Below, one piece after another: positions 37,386-49,919 of a DNA stretch of 64,000 nucleotides (position 1 is the stretch's first letter; every line of letters begins with the position of its first letter). The position numbers and the translations under genes are program-made. The stretch is from assembly GCA_020726505.1 (NCBI GenBank), contig JAHLEZ010000011.1:1364001-1428000 (forward strand). The letters run 5' to 3'. Source of the stretch: Leptodontidium sp. MPI-SDFR-AT-0119. Taxonomy: Eukaryota; Ascomycota; Leotiomycetes; Helotiales; Leptodontidiaceae. The notes below the pieces were generated by a model. The model did not search any database, was not told the DNA's origin, and worked only from the letters and a program-made list of their open reading frames with translations.

Positions 37386-37992
37386 GATTCTGACGGATAG
37401 CCGGATTAAGTGATATGCACGAATGTTTGTGCAACCTTGCGTAGATGATTGGTCGGGTCTTGAACTTCGAGTTTCCTCACGATGGGGAGCGATTGATGGA
37501 GTCGGAAGCTGGAGAGTTACGTCGCACAGCTCGTGGGATGAGAGTCTTGCGAGGGGAGCTTGAACGAGACGAAATTGAAGCTTCTGTGATCGAAAAACCA
37601 AGGCTGGCTCACGAGAGCTCCAGACTGAAGAAGAATGGAAGCTGGCTGGGGCGGGGCAGGAACGTGGGCAGGATGGACGATTTTCACTGGTCGAATAGAT
37701 TTCATCCCAGCATTTTGGCAGACGGTTTATCGTCCAGATCTTTCTAGCTTACCTCAGCAGAAATCCGATCTTCCCGCTTGCCTGAGATGTGAGGACAATA
37801 ACGAGGCTGCAACTTTTTTATTCTCCACTTCTCCATCTTCACTAGTCCACATACAGACCAGGAAGCTGCAGTACTGCTGCAGAAGGCGCTCACCAGGCCA
37901 GTACCATTGCACCAACACAATTGCATAACCCCCTCTTCTCTGCTCTCCTGACCGTTTACGACTTCAAAATCATTTCGAAACAGACTTCAAAT
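37386..37992. other. Divergent promoter region between VTC1 and the Tctex-1 gene
   Basis: 607 bp shared by two outward-pointing genes. Short frames are present on both strands without domains. No specific site is claimed. Confidence 0.4.
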
Positions 37993-38650
37993 ATGGCTTC
38001 CTCATCTGCTACACCCGTAAGTTATCACTAGATCCCCGCGCATTCAATTGCTGTTTGTTGACTTTACATAGCCCATCAGCTACACCCGCCTGAAGCAAAT
38101 CGCCAACGATGTAGGTCTCTTTGGGATACAAACTTCATGAGGACCATGCTGAGACTCACAGGCTTGCCAAAGTGCTCTAGGTAGCGCAGAGTTCTACGAG
38201 CATTCAAAGACCGAGGGCTGGAACACAACTATCATCGTTTGTGCCCCTTGCTTTACAAGTAGCTACCTGCTAACAACCTTTCAGAACTCCATCTTGCGGT
38301 CTCTCATCTCTGAATCATCCCCCACTGGAGGAACTCCCTCGTTCAAATACGCCGTCAACAGTACCATCATCCAACACCTCGTCCCTACCTCTTCCCTCAA
38401 CCGGGCCAAGGCAACGCAAGAAAGCACTGTGCCCAAGACAGAGGCGGACGATGCTACAATCACGACGAGCGATGCAAAGACTGGAGCTACAGGAACAGAT
38501 GGAAAGCCCCATGTAGGAAGAAGAGGAATGCACAGCGCCACTGGAGCATACTGGAACGACAAGACCGATGGGATGTGGAGCTTCAAGTACGAGGGAGGAG
38601 AGAACAAGGGCCTGGATGTGGTGATTAGTGTGATCTATATCTCGATATAG
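37993..38650 (+). CDS. Tctex-1 family (dynein light chain type) protein
   Basis: Exons 37993-38016, 38072-38110, 38162-38236 and 38285-38650; introns of 55, 51 and 48 bp with canonical ends; 167 residues, in phase throughout. The Tctex-1 fold is visible as an N-terminal helix pair (YTRLKQIANDACQSALGSAE, EGWNTTIINSILRSLI) and the strands FKYAVNSTIIQHL, ATGAYWNDKTDGMWSFKY and LDVVISVIYISI, the family's usual ending. An insertion of about 40 Ser/Thr/Lys/Asp-rich residues sits between the first and second strands. Members are dynein light chains that load cargo; the yeast relative Tda2 works with the endocytic actin regulator Aim21. I cannot tell which role applies. VTC1 diverges upstream. Confidence 0.85.
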
Positions 38651-39862
38651 GCAGGACAATAATGTACGACGTATCCCGGGAGGAGTCACAGGAGTTTTGC
38701 TTGCAATGCACTACAATACAATGCGGGGTAGCATTGTTTTGTGCACGGAATGGAACCTAGGCCAGCGAGCCAGCCATGGCATTTTCCCAATCAGCATCTT
38801 GGAGCGTACGAAATCTTGACAAATGTCCATCCATATTGCCTGTCCAATGATCTAGCTGTGAGAGTACCACAGCACCGGTGTTTGCTTTAGCCTTTTGAGC
38901 TCCAGAGTCTCAAGTCGCAAAGCTGGGTGGGTACACGTGGCTGCCCTTTTGTTTTCTTGCAGTTCTTGTCTGCATTTGAAGCTATTCACCCGGACCGGAA
39001 AGGGAAATCGGTGGCTTGACGACCTAATCTACTGTGTTGCTGCCACAGTCCATGAGCCAGAAAGCCGGTCAAGGAATCGGAATGAACTATCTATCTATTG
39101 GTCTCTAGCGAGTCCGTGACAAAGCGCTAATAGCCTTGCAGGAAGTGCAAGGTCAAGGTGGAAAAACTCCACCGCAAATCGGAGCAGATACAGCCGCGAA
39201 CTCAGCTCAACTCAACATCAAGTGACAACCAAATCTTGCGCCGGTCTCCTGATGGCGTCGTGTTTTGTCGGTCAGAGCATCTTGGCCCCTCCCTCCTCCG
39301 CGCTGGCTCTCTCTCTCCTCCGGCGGGAAAAGTGGGTGGGAATACGTCGGACATGCCCACGTTACCCATAATAATCATGGCAAAGGTGGGCTCATTCACC
39401 GCCTGGCCTGCTTTCCACTGGGGCGACCCACCCACCTGCACTGATTTGACTCGACTGCTGTTGTTCCATTGCGGGAGCTAGAAAGAGAAGACTTCTAAAT
39501 TTCGACTTCCTTCCTCCTTCCGTGTTTCTTGAAACTATTTCCCCACGTCGTGCCCTACTGCCCTACTACCTAGGTAAACACTCCTGCGACTCGTCTGATT
39601 TCTCATCAACAACCAATATCCGCCACATACTACCACCCACCTACTCACCTCACCTCGCCTCCCCTCAATTCACCACCTTGACACGTCCACGTCCACAACT
39701 ACAAAAGCAAGCGCCACCCTCGACAGCAACTTGATACTCTATCCCAACTACGCTTCGATTGCGCGACGTTACGCCTTGGGAGCACAACTACGTACACACA
39801 CTCGACACATTCAACGGGCCCTCTCCCGCACTTGGCTACAACACCCAAATCCCCTATCTATC
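38651..39862. other. Intergenic, upstream of the double F-box-like gene
   Basis: No supported gene. An ACCTAGGT palindrome lies at 39568-39575. Bases 39580-39860 are C/T/A-rich as in a long fungal 5' leader. Confidence 0.4.
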
Positions 39863-40722
39863 ATGTCGCTCTCGTAAGCCAGCCTTCAGATTGCTACACT
39901 CTATCCTGATCCAGCCTCGTACTAACATCGTTTAGAACTCTACCATATGAGGACCGGGTTCTGATCATTGAGCTCCTCGACGATGTCAGTGCTACAAATC
40001 TAGCTCTGACTTCCAAGACCTTCTACAGAGAGATCAGCACTCACCGCATACTTCACTATGTCTCCAGACCAGTCACGGGACCCACCCCCACCACCAACAC
40101 CGTCACCTGGGCTCCTACCTTCTCCCCTTCAGCCTCTCTCTCGAGCTCTGTCGCTGCCGACTATGATCCCCTAGCAAGCACCGATACCGATGCCACCTCA
40201 TCTCCAGAAGAGGAGGAGTGGGAATTCGAGATCACGCCCGAGATGATCCGCCGCCTTTCTCTTCTTCCAGTCCGCCAGTCCACTGCGAACATGGAGGGAA
40301 TGCCCACCGAACTCAAGCTCGAGATCTTCAGCTACCTTGATCTGATTGATTCCACCTGTCTCGGTCTCACGTCACCAAATCTCTACGTTGTTCACCGAGC
40401 AATTCACGGCACCAAGATTCCCTTGAACACTCGCCGCGTCGGCCCGAACTCGCTGGAGTCTGCTTGGGAAATTGTCGGCAAGCAAGAGTGCAAGCAATGC
40501 AAGATGTACCGATGCGAGCTCCACGAGCACATCAAGACCTGGATGCCCCAGCAGTTGGAGTACTGCTCGATGAAGAGAAACTTCGGCCTGCGTGCTAAGG
40601 AGAACTCGGCGCACAAATCCTGCTATCGAGGAAAGCCGAGCAAGCCGCATCGCTGTGGTCGCCACCCCTTGAGAACAACCTCCGTTCACCAAGACGATGC
40701 TTCATTCAGCCTCCCCCAATAA
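39863..40722 (+). CDS. Protein with two F-box-like motifs
   Basis: Exon 39863-39873 (11 bp), GTAAGC intron with TACTAAC branch, exon 39936-40722; 265 residues. The first motif starts at about residue 5 (TLPYEDRVLIIELLDDVSAT then LALTSKTFYREI). A Ser/Thr/Pro-rich linker with EEEEWEFE follows. The second motif is clearer (MPTELKLEIFSYLDLID then LGLTSPNLYVVHR). The C-terminal part has a CxxC...C pattern (CKQCKMYRCELHEH) and basic residues. F-box proteins bring substrates to SCF ubiquitin ligases through Skp1; short fungal proteins of this layout are numerous and mostly unstudied. Assignment as F-box-like rests on the LP-x-E/D...L...TS pattern and is moderate. Confidence 0.7.
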
Positions 40723-42453
40723 ATGGCATCAACAAACCATACATGGTGTACTCCGTAGTAGTGCATCCGACTTTTTACGATTTTCTGGAATGGTTGTCTT
40801 TTTTAGCGCGCATTGAAACTGGGACCCCGAGATAATGTGATAGACTTTCACGGTTAGATCTTGCGGCATTAGCGAAAGCCCGGAACATGGAGCGACGTGC
40901 ATTAGAGGTCGATGATGACTCGCCAGTGCATAAAATAGCGGCCACGTCGCGTGTAAAGAACTTTTTTCTTGCTTTTCTCGTTTATTCGGCATGGGAACAT
41001 TGGCGGTGGCGTTCTGGAATTCTTTCGTTGTCCACATCGATTTTGCGACATCGGTGTTTGGATTTGACAGACAATGGGCTTTGACTCGGTCTTTTTGACG
41101 ATTTACCTCGGATTTGAAGAGTGGCGTTTTTCGGGGATGTTCTTCTTCTCGTGGATCGGTATTTCGAGGAATTGATTTAGGGGTGGCGAGTATGACTGGA
41201 GTTTTCGGGAATGGGAGAATTCTTCGGAATTTCGGTCTATTGAGTAATCCTCTGAAGCACGATGCGACTGATGCGTGCGTTGCTTAGGCTGCAATGAGAA
41301 TCTGGCACTGTGGCTAGTTGATTAGAGATGCTACGAGACCAACGAGAAATACAATAATAATTCACAACGGCCCCTTAATCTTTGTTCTTTGAATTTGCCT
41401 TGTTTTATTGTAAGACTTCCTGTGAATTTGGGTAGTCGTACCTGCCGTACTTCTCTAAATTATCAAAGCCGTCGCATGCAAAGCTCCAAATGAGGACGAT
41501 GCAGTCTTAACATTAGACTGGAACTGAAGCCTCTAGCAAAAATAATTCCCTAGGTCTACGTATCTAAGCTTCCGAACTCAAGTCAAGAAGTCCTTACAAG
41601 TCGTCAACGTCAAGTGAGTGAGTGACCTTCGACTTTCATACAAATAAATACACTTGCTGTTAAGTGATACATTATCAATCCCAGTTTCGAGAACTCGCTC
41701 TTCAATAATCCGTTGGGCTGTCCTAGGAAATATATACCTGCGAACCTGCCTGCCTCCCTGCCTGTATTAACTGAGAGGGAAGAAGATACAACTCATTCAT
41801 TAATTCATTCTAAAAAATAATTGTCAACTCACTCTACCAGCAAAGCAAAGTGAGAGCATTTCACTTCCCATGAGACAGCACTTGTCCTCAGCTCAGGAGG
41901 CCCCCGTTTCGAGCACGCTGGACAGACTGCACTCTCTCTCTCTCTCATTATAGTAGGGAAAGTCCTTCCGGCCCTCCCCAGTCTATACCAGTCCAGTTAA
42001 GGGAATCTCACTTAGTAATCTTACCGCTTCCCCAGGCGGCGAGCAAGCCGAGGCAGAATTAGAGCGAGTGCTGATATTAAGATGAAATTTTGAATTACAT
42101 GGAATGGATTGTGTGGCAAGATACTGCACAGTAAAGTGGCTTTCATACAAGATTCTGTTATAGCTGGCTCGTATCCTTCGGCGTGTAGTGACCAATCTAG
42201 TGAGAGACAGAAGAGACACCTGAATTTCGGATTTGGACAAACCGTGGGGTGGGTCTGAATTCTTTCGCACATGTTGTGGCCTACAAATTACAGAGACCTA
42301 ACTTCTCTTTAAAATCAAACGAGTGTGTAACAATTCATTGTCATTGGTATGGTTCATTCAAAACCTCATCTCTTCCCTAGAAATCAACAGACTGCGAGAA
42401 CTGTCTACGGATAAAGCTAATCTTTGCCCGTATCCTGACTGATTACAGCCAGT
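40723..42453. other. Intergenic, convergent 3' ends of F-box-like and sugar transporter genes
   Basis: 1.7 kb. A short (TC)n run lies at 41932-41946. Otherwise only short domain-less frames. Confidence 0.4.
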
Positions 42454-44237
42454 TCAATATACCGCATCTCGAACTTCAGCCTGTGAGAAATTCTCCTTCT
42501 CCAATCTCGCCTCCTCAAAGCGGGCATCCAGCTCAGTAGGCTGGCTGAAGTCTCGCTTTGCCGTCCCCGGAATAAACCACGAGGTCTCGGAAAACAACGC
42601 CTTCATCTCTTCCAAAGGAAGCTGTCTCGTCTCAGGCATAAAAGCCCAGAAGAAGATCGCGTTCGTAAAATTGCAAACCACGAAGAGGAGGAAATACCGC
42701 CAGCCGATATTCGCAATCGCCGGTGAAGTGATCTGTCCGATCATCGTGTTGAAGGCGAACGAGACCATGACGCCCAACGAGATACCCTTGGAGCGAGTCT
42801 TGGTGTCGAATACCTCGGCGGGAATAATCCATGACAGGGAACCGCAGGTGAACGAGAAGCTCACTTGGTAGCACCAATTGATCACGATAAAGACCCAGCC
42901 GAGTGAGTTTTGACCTGATTTAGAGGCGCTGGGGAACTTTGCAATGGCTGCGGTGACGATGATGAAGCAGATGCCGTTGATGACGTTGCCGATAATCAGG
43001 GGCCAACGACGACCAAGTCTGTCGATGAAGAGCACCGTGCAGAGCTGTGCGAGCACAGATAGAACGTTACTGATAGCTTGGTATTTCAACGCGTCTGTAG
43101 TGCCAATATCGAGTTTGCTATAGATTTCAGGCGTGAAGTATTGGATGGCTGAGACACCTGTCAATTGCACCGATGCTTGCAAGGCTGTCACGAGGATGAG
43201 TCGGCGGAAGCTCGAACGGTCAGAGAACAGATCACGATATCCCTTCGCTTCATGCTCGTGCTCGTAGGCAATAGCAGCCTGGATTTGTGAGTACTCGGCC
43301 TGGACCCAGGGATCGGACTCGTTGCCGTTGGCGTGAAGCTTTGCAAGTGTCTTCAGACCCTCGTGCTCTTTCCCATGGTCGATGAGCCAGCGTGGTGATT
43401 CGGGGAAGAGCATGATCATGAGTGCAAGAATACCAGCGGGGATAATCTGCAGGCCGAGAGGGATGCGCCACTGTTCGCTGGTAGAGAAGTGTAGATTGGT
43501 TCCGTAGACCGTCCATGCTGAGTCAAGTTAGTTGCTGATTACCGAGGATATGTAAACAAATGAAAGGTTGGTAGAACATACTCGAGAAAACCGCTCCGAT
43601 ACCAAGCATCAACTGTTGCAAACCAGTGATTCGGCCTCGAATGGAAGGATGGGCAATTTCAGCTTGGTACATTGGAACGATCATCACTAACACGCCAACA
43701 CCAAGACCTCCGACGGCACGACCAGCGTAGAAGAATGATAGATTCTGTCCTGCGGCCTGCAGCGCACCACCAAGGCAGAAGACCACAGCGCCTGCCATGA
43801 TGGCGAGTCTGCGGCCCAACCAGTCACCCAAAACACCAGCAATTGCTGCACCAAAGAAACCGCCACCAGTGAACAGAGACACGACAGCACCGCTGTCAGA
43901 ATGTCAGACCAGGGAAGAACATGTGAGAAAGGGGAGGGTGTGTTTGGATTCGACCTACACTTGATCTGGATTTGGGTGGAATTGTGCCTTGAACGAGTCC
44001 GAGGCGACACTTCCTCCGATGACTCCAAGATCATAGCTATATTGACGTTAGATCAGATCTAGATCTAGACACTCTCCGAGGTTGAGCTGCCATACCCATA
44101 GTTGAATGATCCGAGGGAGGCGAACACGCCAACGAGAAACTGTGCGTGGACTCTGTTAATACGCGAGACTCCAAATAATACTAGCAAGGCTCCTTTTATT
44201 TCTACCAACGTACCTGATAGACCTTAGGAGGAAGCAT
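42454..44237 (-). CDS. MFS sugar transporter (sugar porter family)
   Basis: Minus-strand exons 44237-44214, 44139-44096, 44036-43959, 43892-43582 and 43517-42454; 506 residues, all phases consistent. Twelve membrane segments are expected. Sugar porter signatures: SFNYGYDLGVIGG in segment 1, DWLGRRLAIM in loop 2-3, GRAVGGLGVGVLVMIVPMYQ in segment 4, PESPRWLIDHG in the central loop, FIDRLGRRWPLI in loop 8-9 and the terminal PETRQLPLEEM. The QLTGVSAIQYF motif in segment 7 is typical of hexose, pentose or quinate-type porters. Substrate cannot be read from sequence. It diverges from the GH51 arabinofuranosidase across 1.3 kb, which makes a plant-wall sugar such as arabinose an attractive guess. 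Confidence 0.9.
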
Positions 44238-45512
44238 TGTTGCGGATCGATGCTGTCCCTGGGTATATGGGATGTTGCAAGCACCAATGCAAGTGGGAGA
44301 GAGGGGGGGAGATGGAGCTGAAGAGGAGAAGGGGAGACTGGATATGACAACAGCAGTCGCGGTGGCAGGGAGGACTAGGCGAACTATATACTTGATGGTA
44401 TTTGTCCGTTAGAGGAGATACATCTGGGGTCCCCATGCACACCTGCCTCATGCCTGCTCTCCAGAATCACCGTCTGCCACCCTCCGCTATCGCCTCGGTC
44501 TCGCGAGCTGATCGGCCGAGCGATGATCGCGGGCTGTATTCGAAGTTACTTGGGCTGACAAGCAAGACTACTATCTGGGGATTTGCCCAGCCTTGGTAGT
44601 CCCCGCACTCTCCAAGCGCTCCAATAACTTGGCTGAGCCAAAATCATGGAAAATTGCAAGAGCGCTCCCATGCTCCCCCGCTTCCCCACGACAATACAAG
44701 TACAGTACCGTACCCCGCGCCTCCTCCACGCGCGCCAATTAAGATAGCCTCTGGCTTGTTCTGACCCCGCCCGAGCGAGCTTTAGAGATCTATGCTCTCC
44801 TTGCACTTTCACTGTTTACACTATTTACAAGTAAGCTCAGGTACCCAATCTAGTTACGAAGTTAGAGTCTAATCTTAGAAATAGCCAAGCAGCTGCCAAG
44901 TTCTGTGCTGCTGCTTGCTTACCTTACATGGAAAATAGTACTCCCGTCTTCAGTGCTGTCGATCTGTGCTGCTCTCAGGTCTCTCCCGTCCCCGAACTTC
45001 GCTTAGCCTCGCTTCCCAGTCTCGCTTCCTGCACATACCCAGAGGTAAAGAGACACCGCAAACCGAACCCCGGTATTGTGGAAAGTTAAATATTTAGAGC
45101 GTAAACAAACAAAACCCCCAGTTTATTTGTATGAGGAAATTGAGAAGTTTCCCATTTTAAGCATTTTATCCCAGTTAAAATTGAGTTAAAGCTATGAGGA
45201 ATTAAATGCTTCGATTTCCTTAGCAACAGGATAGCAACGAACCAGGGTTCGGTTTTCGGTGTCCACCCTCTTTACCCAAACCCCATCCCATGCCATCCTA
45301 TGTCATAAGTATGTGAGGGATTCAAGCTCGAGAGAATGTAGAGTCCCCAGATTTGCAGAATCCGGGGTAACAGGTAGCGACGTTCAGATCATGTTACTCG
45401 TCCGAGCCGTCGTCCCCATGAGCGTGAGGATGGAAATGGAAGTATATATCGGCCGTTCGGAGCTTCATGGACAGCGTACATCGCACTTCTCCTGCCCAGT
45501 ACATTTAGCAAC
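44238..45512. other. Divergent promoter region between sugar transporter and GH51 gene
   Basis: Holds both promoters. The reverse complement of bases 45003-45008 is GGCTAA, the core bound by XlnR-type activators. Several CreA-like SYGGRG matches are present (for example CTGGGG near 44418 and 44573, CCCCGG near 45070). Such short sites occur often by chance, so this is suggestive only. Confidence 0.4.
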
Positions 45513-47692
45513 ATGGCCAGATTGATCAATTATCTCTTTGCTGCAGCACTGCCGCTCGTTCTCGTGGCAGCGCAGCGTCAAACCTTGACAGTAGCAGCAA
45601 GCGGCGGGAACACCTCCAGCCCTTTGTTGTTCGGGACTTTATACGAAGTAAGTCAATGAAACAACGAGGTGTTGGTTTACATCCACTCATTCAGATTTAC
45701 AGGACATCTACCACTCGGGAGACGGTGGCTTGTACGCGGAGCTCATTCGCAACCGTGCCTTTCAAGGCTCATCCCAAAACGGGCAGGCCAGCTTGGTACG
45801 GACAACCGATTTTTGGCACCCCATTGGCAACGTACAGCTATCAGTAGAGCAATCCAGTCCTCCCCTCTCAGCAAGCTTGACATATGACATGCGAGTCGAT
45901 GTTCCTGCAGGTACGACAGGTCAAATCGGATTCTACAACGACGGCTTCTGGGGATTCCACGTCGACTCCTCCAAGCGTTATGCAGCTAGCTTCAGTATCA
46001 AGGGCAACTACAATGGCAGCGTGACTGTTGGGTTCAAAAATACCCTCTCTGGTACTCAGCTTTCCTCAACCAACATATCAGTCCAATCCGTGGACGGCAC
46101 CTGGACTTCTGTCTCCCCTAGTGTCTTCCAGCCTACTTCCTCCTCGTCTAATTCCAACAACACCTTTACCTTTTTGTTCGATGGGAGTTTACTTGCTGGC
46201 AAGAGTATTCAGGTCAACCTACTCAGCTTGTTCAAGCAGACCTACAACAACCGACACAATGGAGTGAGAGAGGATCTGGCGGCATCTTTTAATGGACTGA
46301 AGAGCACTTGGGTTCGCCTTCCAGGCGGGAACAATATGCAAGGCATGAGCCTAGGCAACGAATGGCATTGGGATTTCACTTACGGTGATTTGAAGAATCG
46401 CCCTGGTCACTTAGGAGTCTGGGGTGACTATCAGACAAATGGATTCGGCATACTGGAAATGATGCAGTGGGCGACGGACTCGCAACAGACAGTCGTTCTT
46501 GGGCTGTTTGCTGGGCTGCATATTGGTGGCGCTCTGGTGTCCCAAGCTAATCTCGGAGGGTATATCGACTCTAGCATGAACTATCTTGAGTTTCTGATGG
46601 TGAGTTTGATTTGAATTGATTAGATATGAACATCCTCGGTGGTGTGAGACTAATGGACTATACTAGGGAGATTCATCTACCACTTGGGGTGCAAAACGAG
46701 CAAGTCTTGGCTTTCCGACTCCATTTAAAGTTGACCACATCGAGATTGGCAATGAGGATTACCTGAATGGAGGGACAAACTCGTACTATGCCTATCGATT
46801 CCAATCATTCTACGACCGCATCCGAGCAACGTACCCCGGTATGACTCTGATCTCGACAATCGTTCCGCCTCCTGTGGCTGGGCCGAACACCTGGGTTGAC
46901 CTCCACTTTTACTACAACCAAGACACATTCGTTGCACTCTATGACAGATTCGATAACGCCAACAGAAGTTTGCCTATAATTGTTGGCGAGTATGCCTGTA
47001 TCTACGAGTTCTCAAATGGTTCTCCGGAAATCGGGGCCCAGGTCAGTGCTCTCTCCATTGTTTACCCAACATCTGAGGATCCGAAACCCATGAACCAATG
47101 TCTTAGGACTGAAGATTTCGAATCTTGATACTTTAGATTGATCCAGTACTAATTTGTCAAATAGACCATGGGTATGGCTTTGGCGGAAGGCATCATGCTA
47201 CTCGGGGCCGAGCGGAACTCTGATATCGTGAAAGGAACAGCCTACGGTGCAATGATCAAAGAATACAACGAGGAACCCGGCACTGTTGCCGTCATCAAAC
47301 ACACTGCTAACCAGATCCTCCACTCGACAAGCTACTACATCCAACAGACCTTTTCCCAATACAAAGGCGAGGAAACTGTTGCCGTCTCCACGCAGTACGG
47401 AGATGGCATCGGACCAGTCTACTGGTCTGCCACGAGAACCGGTGCTACTCGATACTTGAAACTGATCAATTATTACGGGTCCGGTAGTGTCGTTGACGTG
47501 GTGCTTCAAGGCGACCATTTGAGTACAGCGCAGGTCATTACACTTACCGCGCCAGACTGTTCTTCAACGAACAAACTTCCTCAGCTTGGTGGTGAATCAA
47601 CAACAATCGTCAGTTCGACTCTTACTGAGTTGAATGGCAGGTTTACGGTCGCCTTCGAGAACCCTTGTGAAGTCAAGATCTTGATTGCCTAG
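45513..47692 (+). CDS. abfA: Secreted GH51 alpha-L-arabinofuranosidase
   Basis: Exons 45513-45647, 45703-46599, 46667-47041 and 47165-47692; 644 residues, phase 0 at each junction. A signal peptide covers about residues 1-20 (LFAAALPLVLVAAQ). The mature protein opens with the GH51 landmark SSPLLFGTLYEDIYHSGDGG LY region. The middle has WVRLPGGNNMQG. The acid/base glutamate lies in HIEIGNEDYL and the nucleophile glutamate in IIVGEYACIY, and the C-terminal beta-domain ends the protein. GH51 enzymes remove arabinose from arabinan and arabinoxylan with retention of configuration. It diverges from a sugar transporter, which fits extracellular release followed by uptake. Size agrees with Aspergillus AbfA. 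Both catalytic residues are intact. Confidence 0.92.
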
Positions 47693-48147
47693 AGATGTTG
47701 ACAACCATCTGATGTCGTCTGCTGATAGTGGTTGGACATCTACAAAGAGACCATGGTTGTTGCGATGACAGGGTGGAGAGGCGATTGGGTTATTATGTCC
47801 GGGTATCAGCGGCGAGAGGGCAAAGCTCTGTTCACAAAATAAAATGATGCCATTTCCATTTGCAGCCACTATCTACTCAATGTGAGCACTTTTATGCAAT
47901 GTTAATCTGAAAAATCGAAAGGTAATTGAATCACATTTTCAAGACAGTCGCTAAGTATTGTATGGGAAATACTATTTAAAGGTAGGTACAAAGCCCTTCT
48001 CTACTGTTACATAAGTGGCAGCCTTACATGTAATATTCGTGCTGGTAGGATCCCATTCATTTCTAAGAGCTAGAGGTACATCAAATGACCTACGGCACTG
48101 CATGGATCTGGGATTGCAGCTAACTTACACACCTGTGAACCAACTGC
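47693..48147. other. Intergenic, convergent 3' ends
   Basis: 3' flanks of the GH51 gene and the following minus-strand gene. Nothing else is seen. Confidence 0.4.
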
Positions 48148-49118
48148 TCAAATACTCATCTTAGCGAAAACTTCATCCCACGATTCCAGAATCTCGGGAT
48201 CATTATCATAAAAGCAAATCATCTTTGTCCACAACTCCCTCGATCGGCTCTCTTCACCCCCCCTAATCAACCCCAAGCTCTCCCGGTCTTCAAAAGCATT
48301 TCCATGAAGCTCGACAACCTCCTCTCGTCCCTCCCACTCAATCAGCAAAGTGACCGCCCGACATCTTCTGCAATGAGTCCAATACTCCCACCCCTTCTCC
48401 TCAAACGCACTCAGAGCCTGCGAATCCTCCTTCTCAACCTTCTCCTCCAACGCAAAAGTCCCAAAGGCTTCTTCGGGTTTATACTTCAGACACGAAGAGC
48501 AATGCCACAGATCTGCCCACAGCGTCTTCTCATCCCACAACAACTCACCCAGAGATCGCTGCCACTCAACACACTTCGCGCCGTACATGTATCCCCACTC
48601 TTGCCATCCGTACAGCACATGGCTCTCATCAACAGCGGCTTGCATGCGGAGATCGAATGGGAAACGCTTGATCTCATACGTCCTCCCCAGACCAACGTAT
48701 AACTTTCCCTGATCCATTACCTCGTGAAAAATGGCGTACCAGCATCGAGCCGTCAAGCCAAGACAGATCTGAGAGACGGGGTCACGCACTAGATGCGCCA
48801 TGATATTGAGGCGTATCTCGTCAGGCAAGTCATGGAAGAGGATTTGCCATCTCGCTCTACTCGTACTACCTTGACCAGTTCCTTGCACGTTCTGGATCTG
48901 GAGACAGGGAATCTGTTTCGTGTTTCTGGTTTCGGAACTTTAATTATTAGCAAATTTAGCTTTGGGAAATGATTTTTTTTTTGAAAGTGACTCACGAAGG
49001 GTCGTTGCCTAGAGTGGTGGCTGCTTCCGAGCCCTGTGCAAAAACAAGTGCCATTTCCAGACCGGCGAGGCTGGGCATCGTGGCTCAGGATTTGCGAATG
49101 CCCTCGGGCGTTTGGCAC
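48148..49118 (-). CDS. F-box-like protein with CxxC pairs
   Basis: Proposed minus-strand exons 49118-48996 and 48897-48148 (GTGAGT donor, GCTAAT branch, TCTCCAG end), 290 residues. The long frame alone has no ATG before the F-box, so an upstream exon is required; this join is in phase but remains a prediction. The F-box-like motif is FHDLPDEIRLNIMAHLVRD with ICLGLTARCWYAIFHE at the second helix. Downstream come WHCSSCLKYKPEEAFG and THCRRCRAVT, two CxxC pairs that could bind a metal. This layout recalls the other F-box-like gene at 39.9 kb, also with a CxxC. Partner and substrate are unknown. Exon 2 is well supported; exon 1 is uncertain. Confidence 0.65.
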
Positions 49119-49919
49119 TTCTTTTCAAAGCTGGAGAAGGGCGTCTGTAGTATAGTAGTCTGTGCTTTTGTGTTGTATATTCGGATTCGAGGAAGAGGAT
49201 TGGGCGTCTGGCCGCCACGAAGACGGGATTTTCTCTTTCGAGATTGAACTTTGGGTAGTTGGAGGACGAGAGGAGAGGGAGAGATACTTATGGATGGGAA
49301 GGAAGAAATGCCACTTATCTTAGGCAGGCAGACTTTCGCCCTGTTCTCCGCATCAGGTTTTGATTGCGTGTGATTCACTGCCTGCCTTCCTTGACGGGCG
49401 TGGAAGGAGGTGAATCGAAGGGCAGGTGAGACTAGAGTCATGGCTTCCCGAGCTCTGCTTGGAAGTGGCTGTCCGAATTCGGGAGAGCAGTTATTTGATC
49501 AAACTTCATGGTTTCTACTCTTGGTAGTTCTATCATGCTGGTGCCCGACTGCGGAGTTGTTTGGGGGTTTGAGTCTGGTCAGTGAGACGAGAGGAGGGAA
49601 GAGGGAAGTATGTTTGAAGAGATACATTCACTCCAAACTTCTTGAACTTTCGTAATAGCAAGTGAGATACATATGTTGTTATCATCTCAAGCACTCCTGT
49701 CTATTTTCAAGAATATTATACGTGGCCTAGCTAGCCTGATGCTCAGGGGTAGCGAGAATTTAGACCCGCTCAAGCTCGATCGAGGAGCGCGATGCACGAC
49801 CACCCATATCAGAAGCTAGGCACGGGTAAGAAAACAAACAGATGCATGCCCGTTCTGTCCCAGATACAGTACACGCATAGCAAATACCAGGATCTTAGTA
49901 TTAAATACATTCGATTAGG
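49119..49919. other. Intergenic
   Basis: Upstream of the F-box-like gene and 3' of the decayed dehydrogenase. No gene, repeat or RNA was recognised. Confidence 0.4.
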
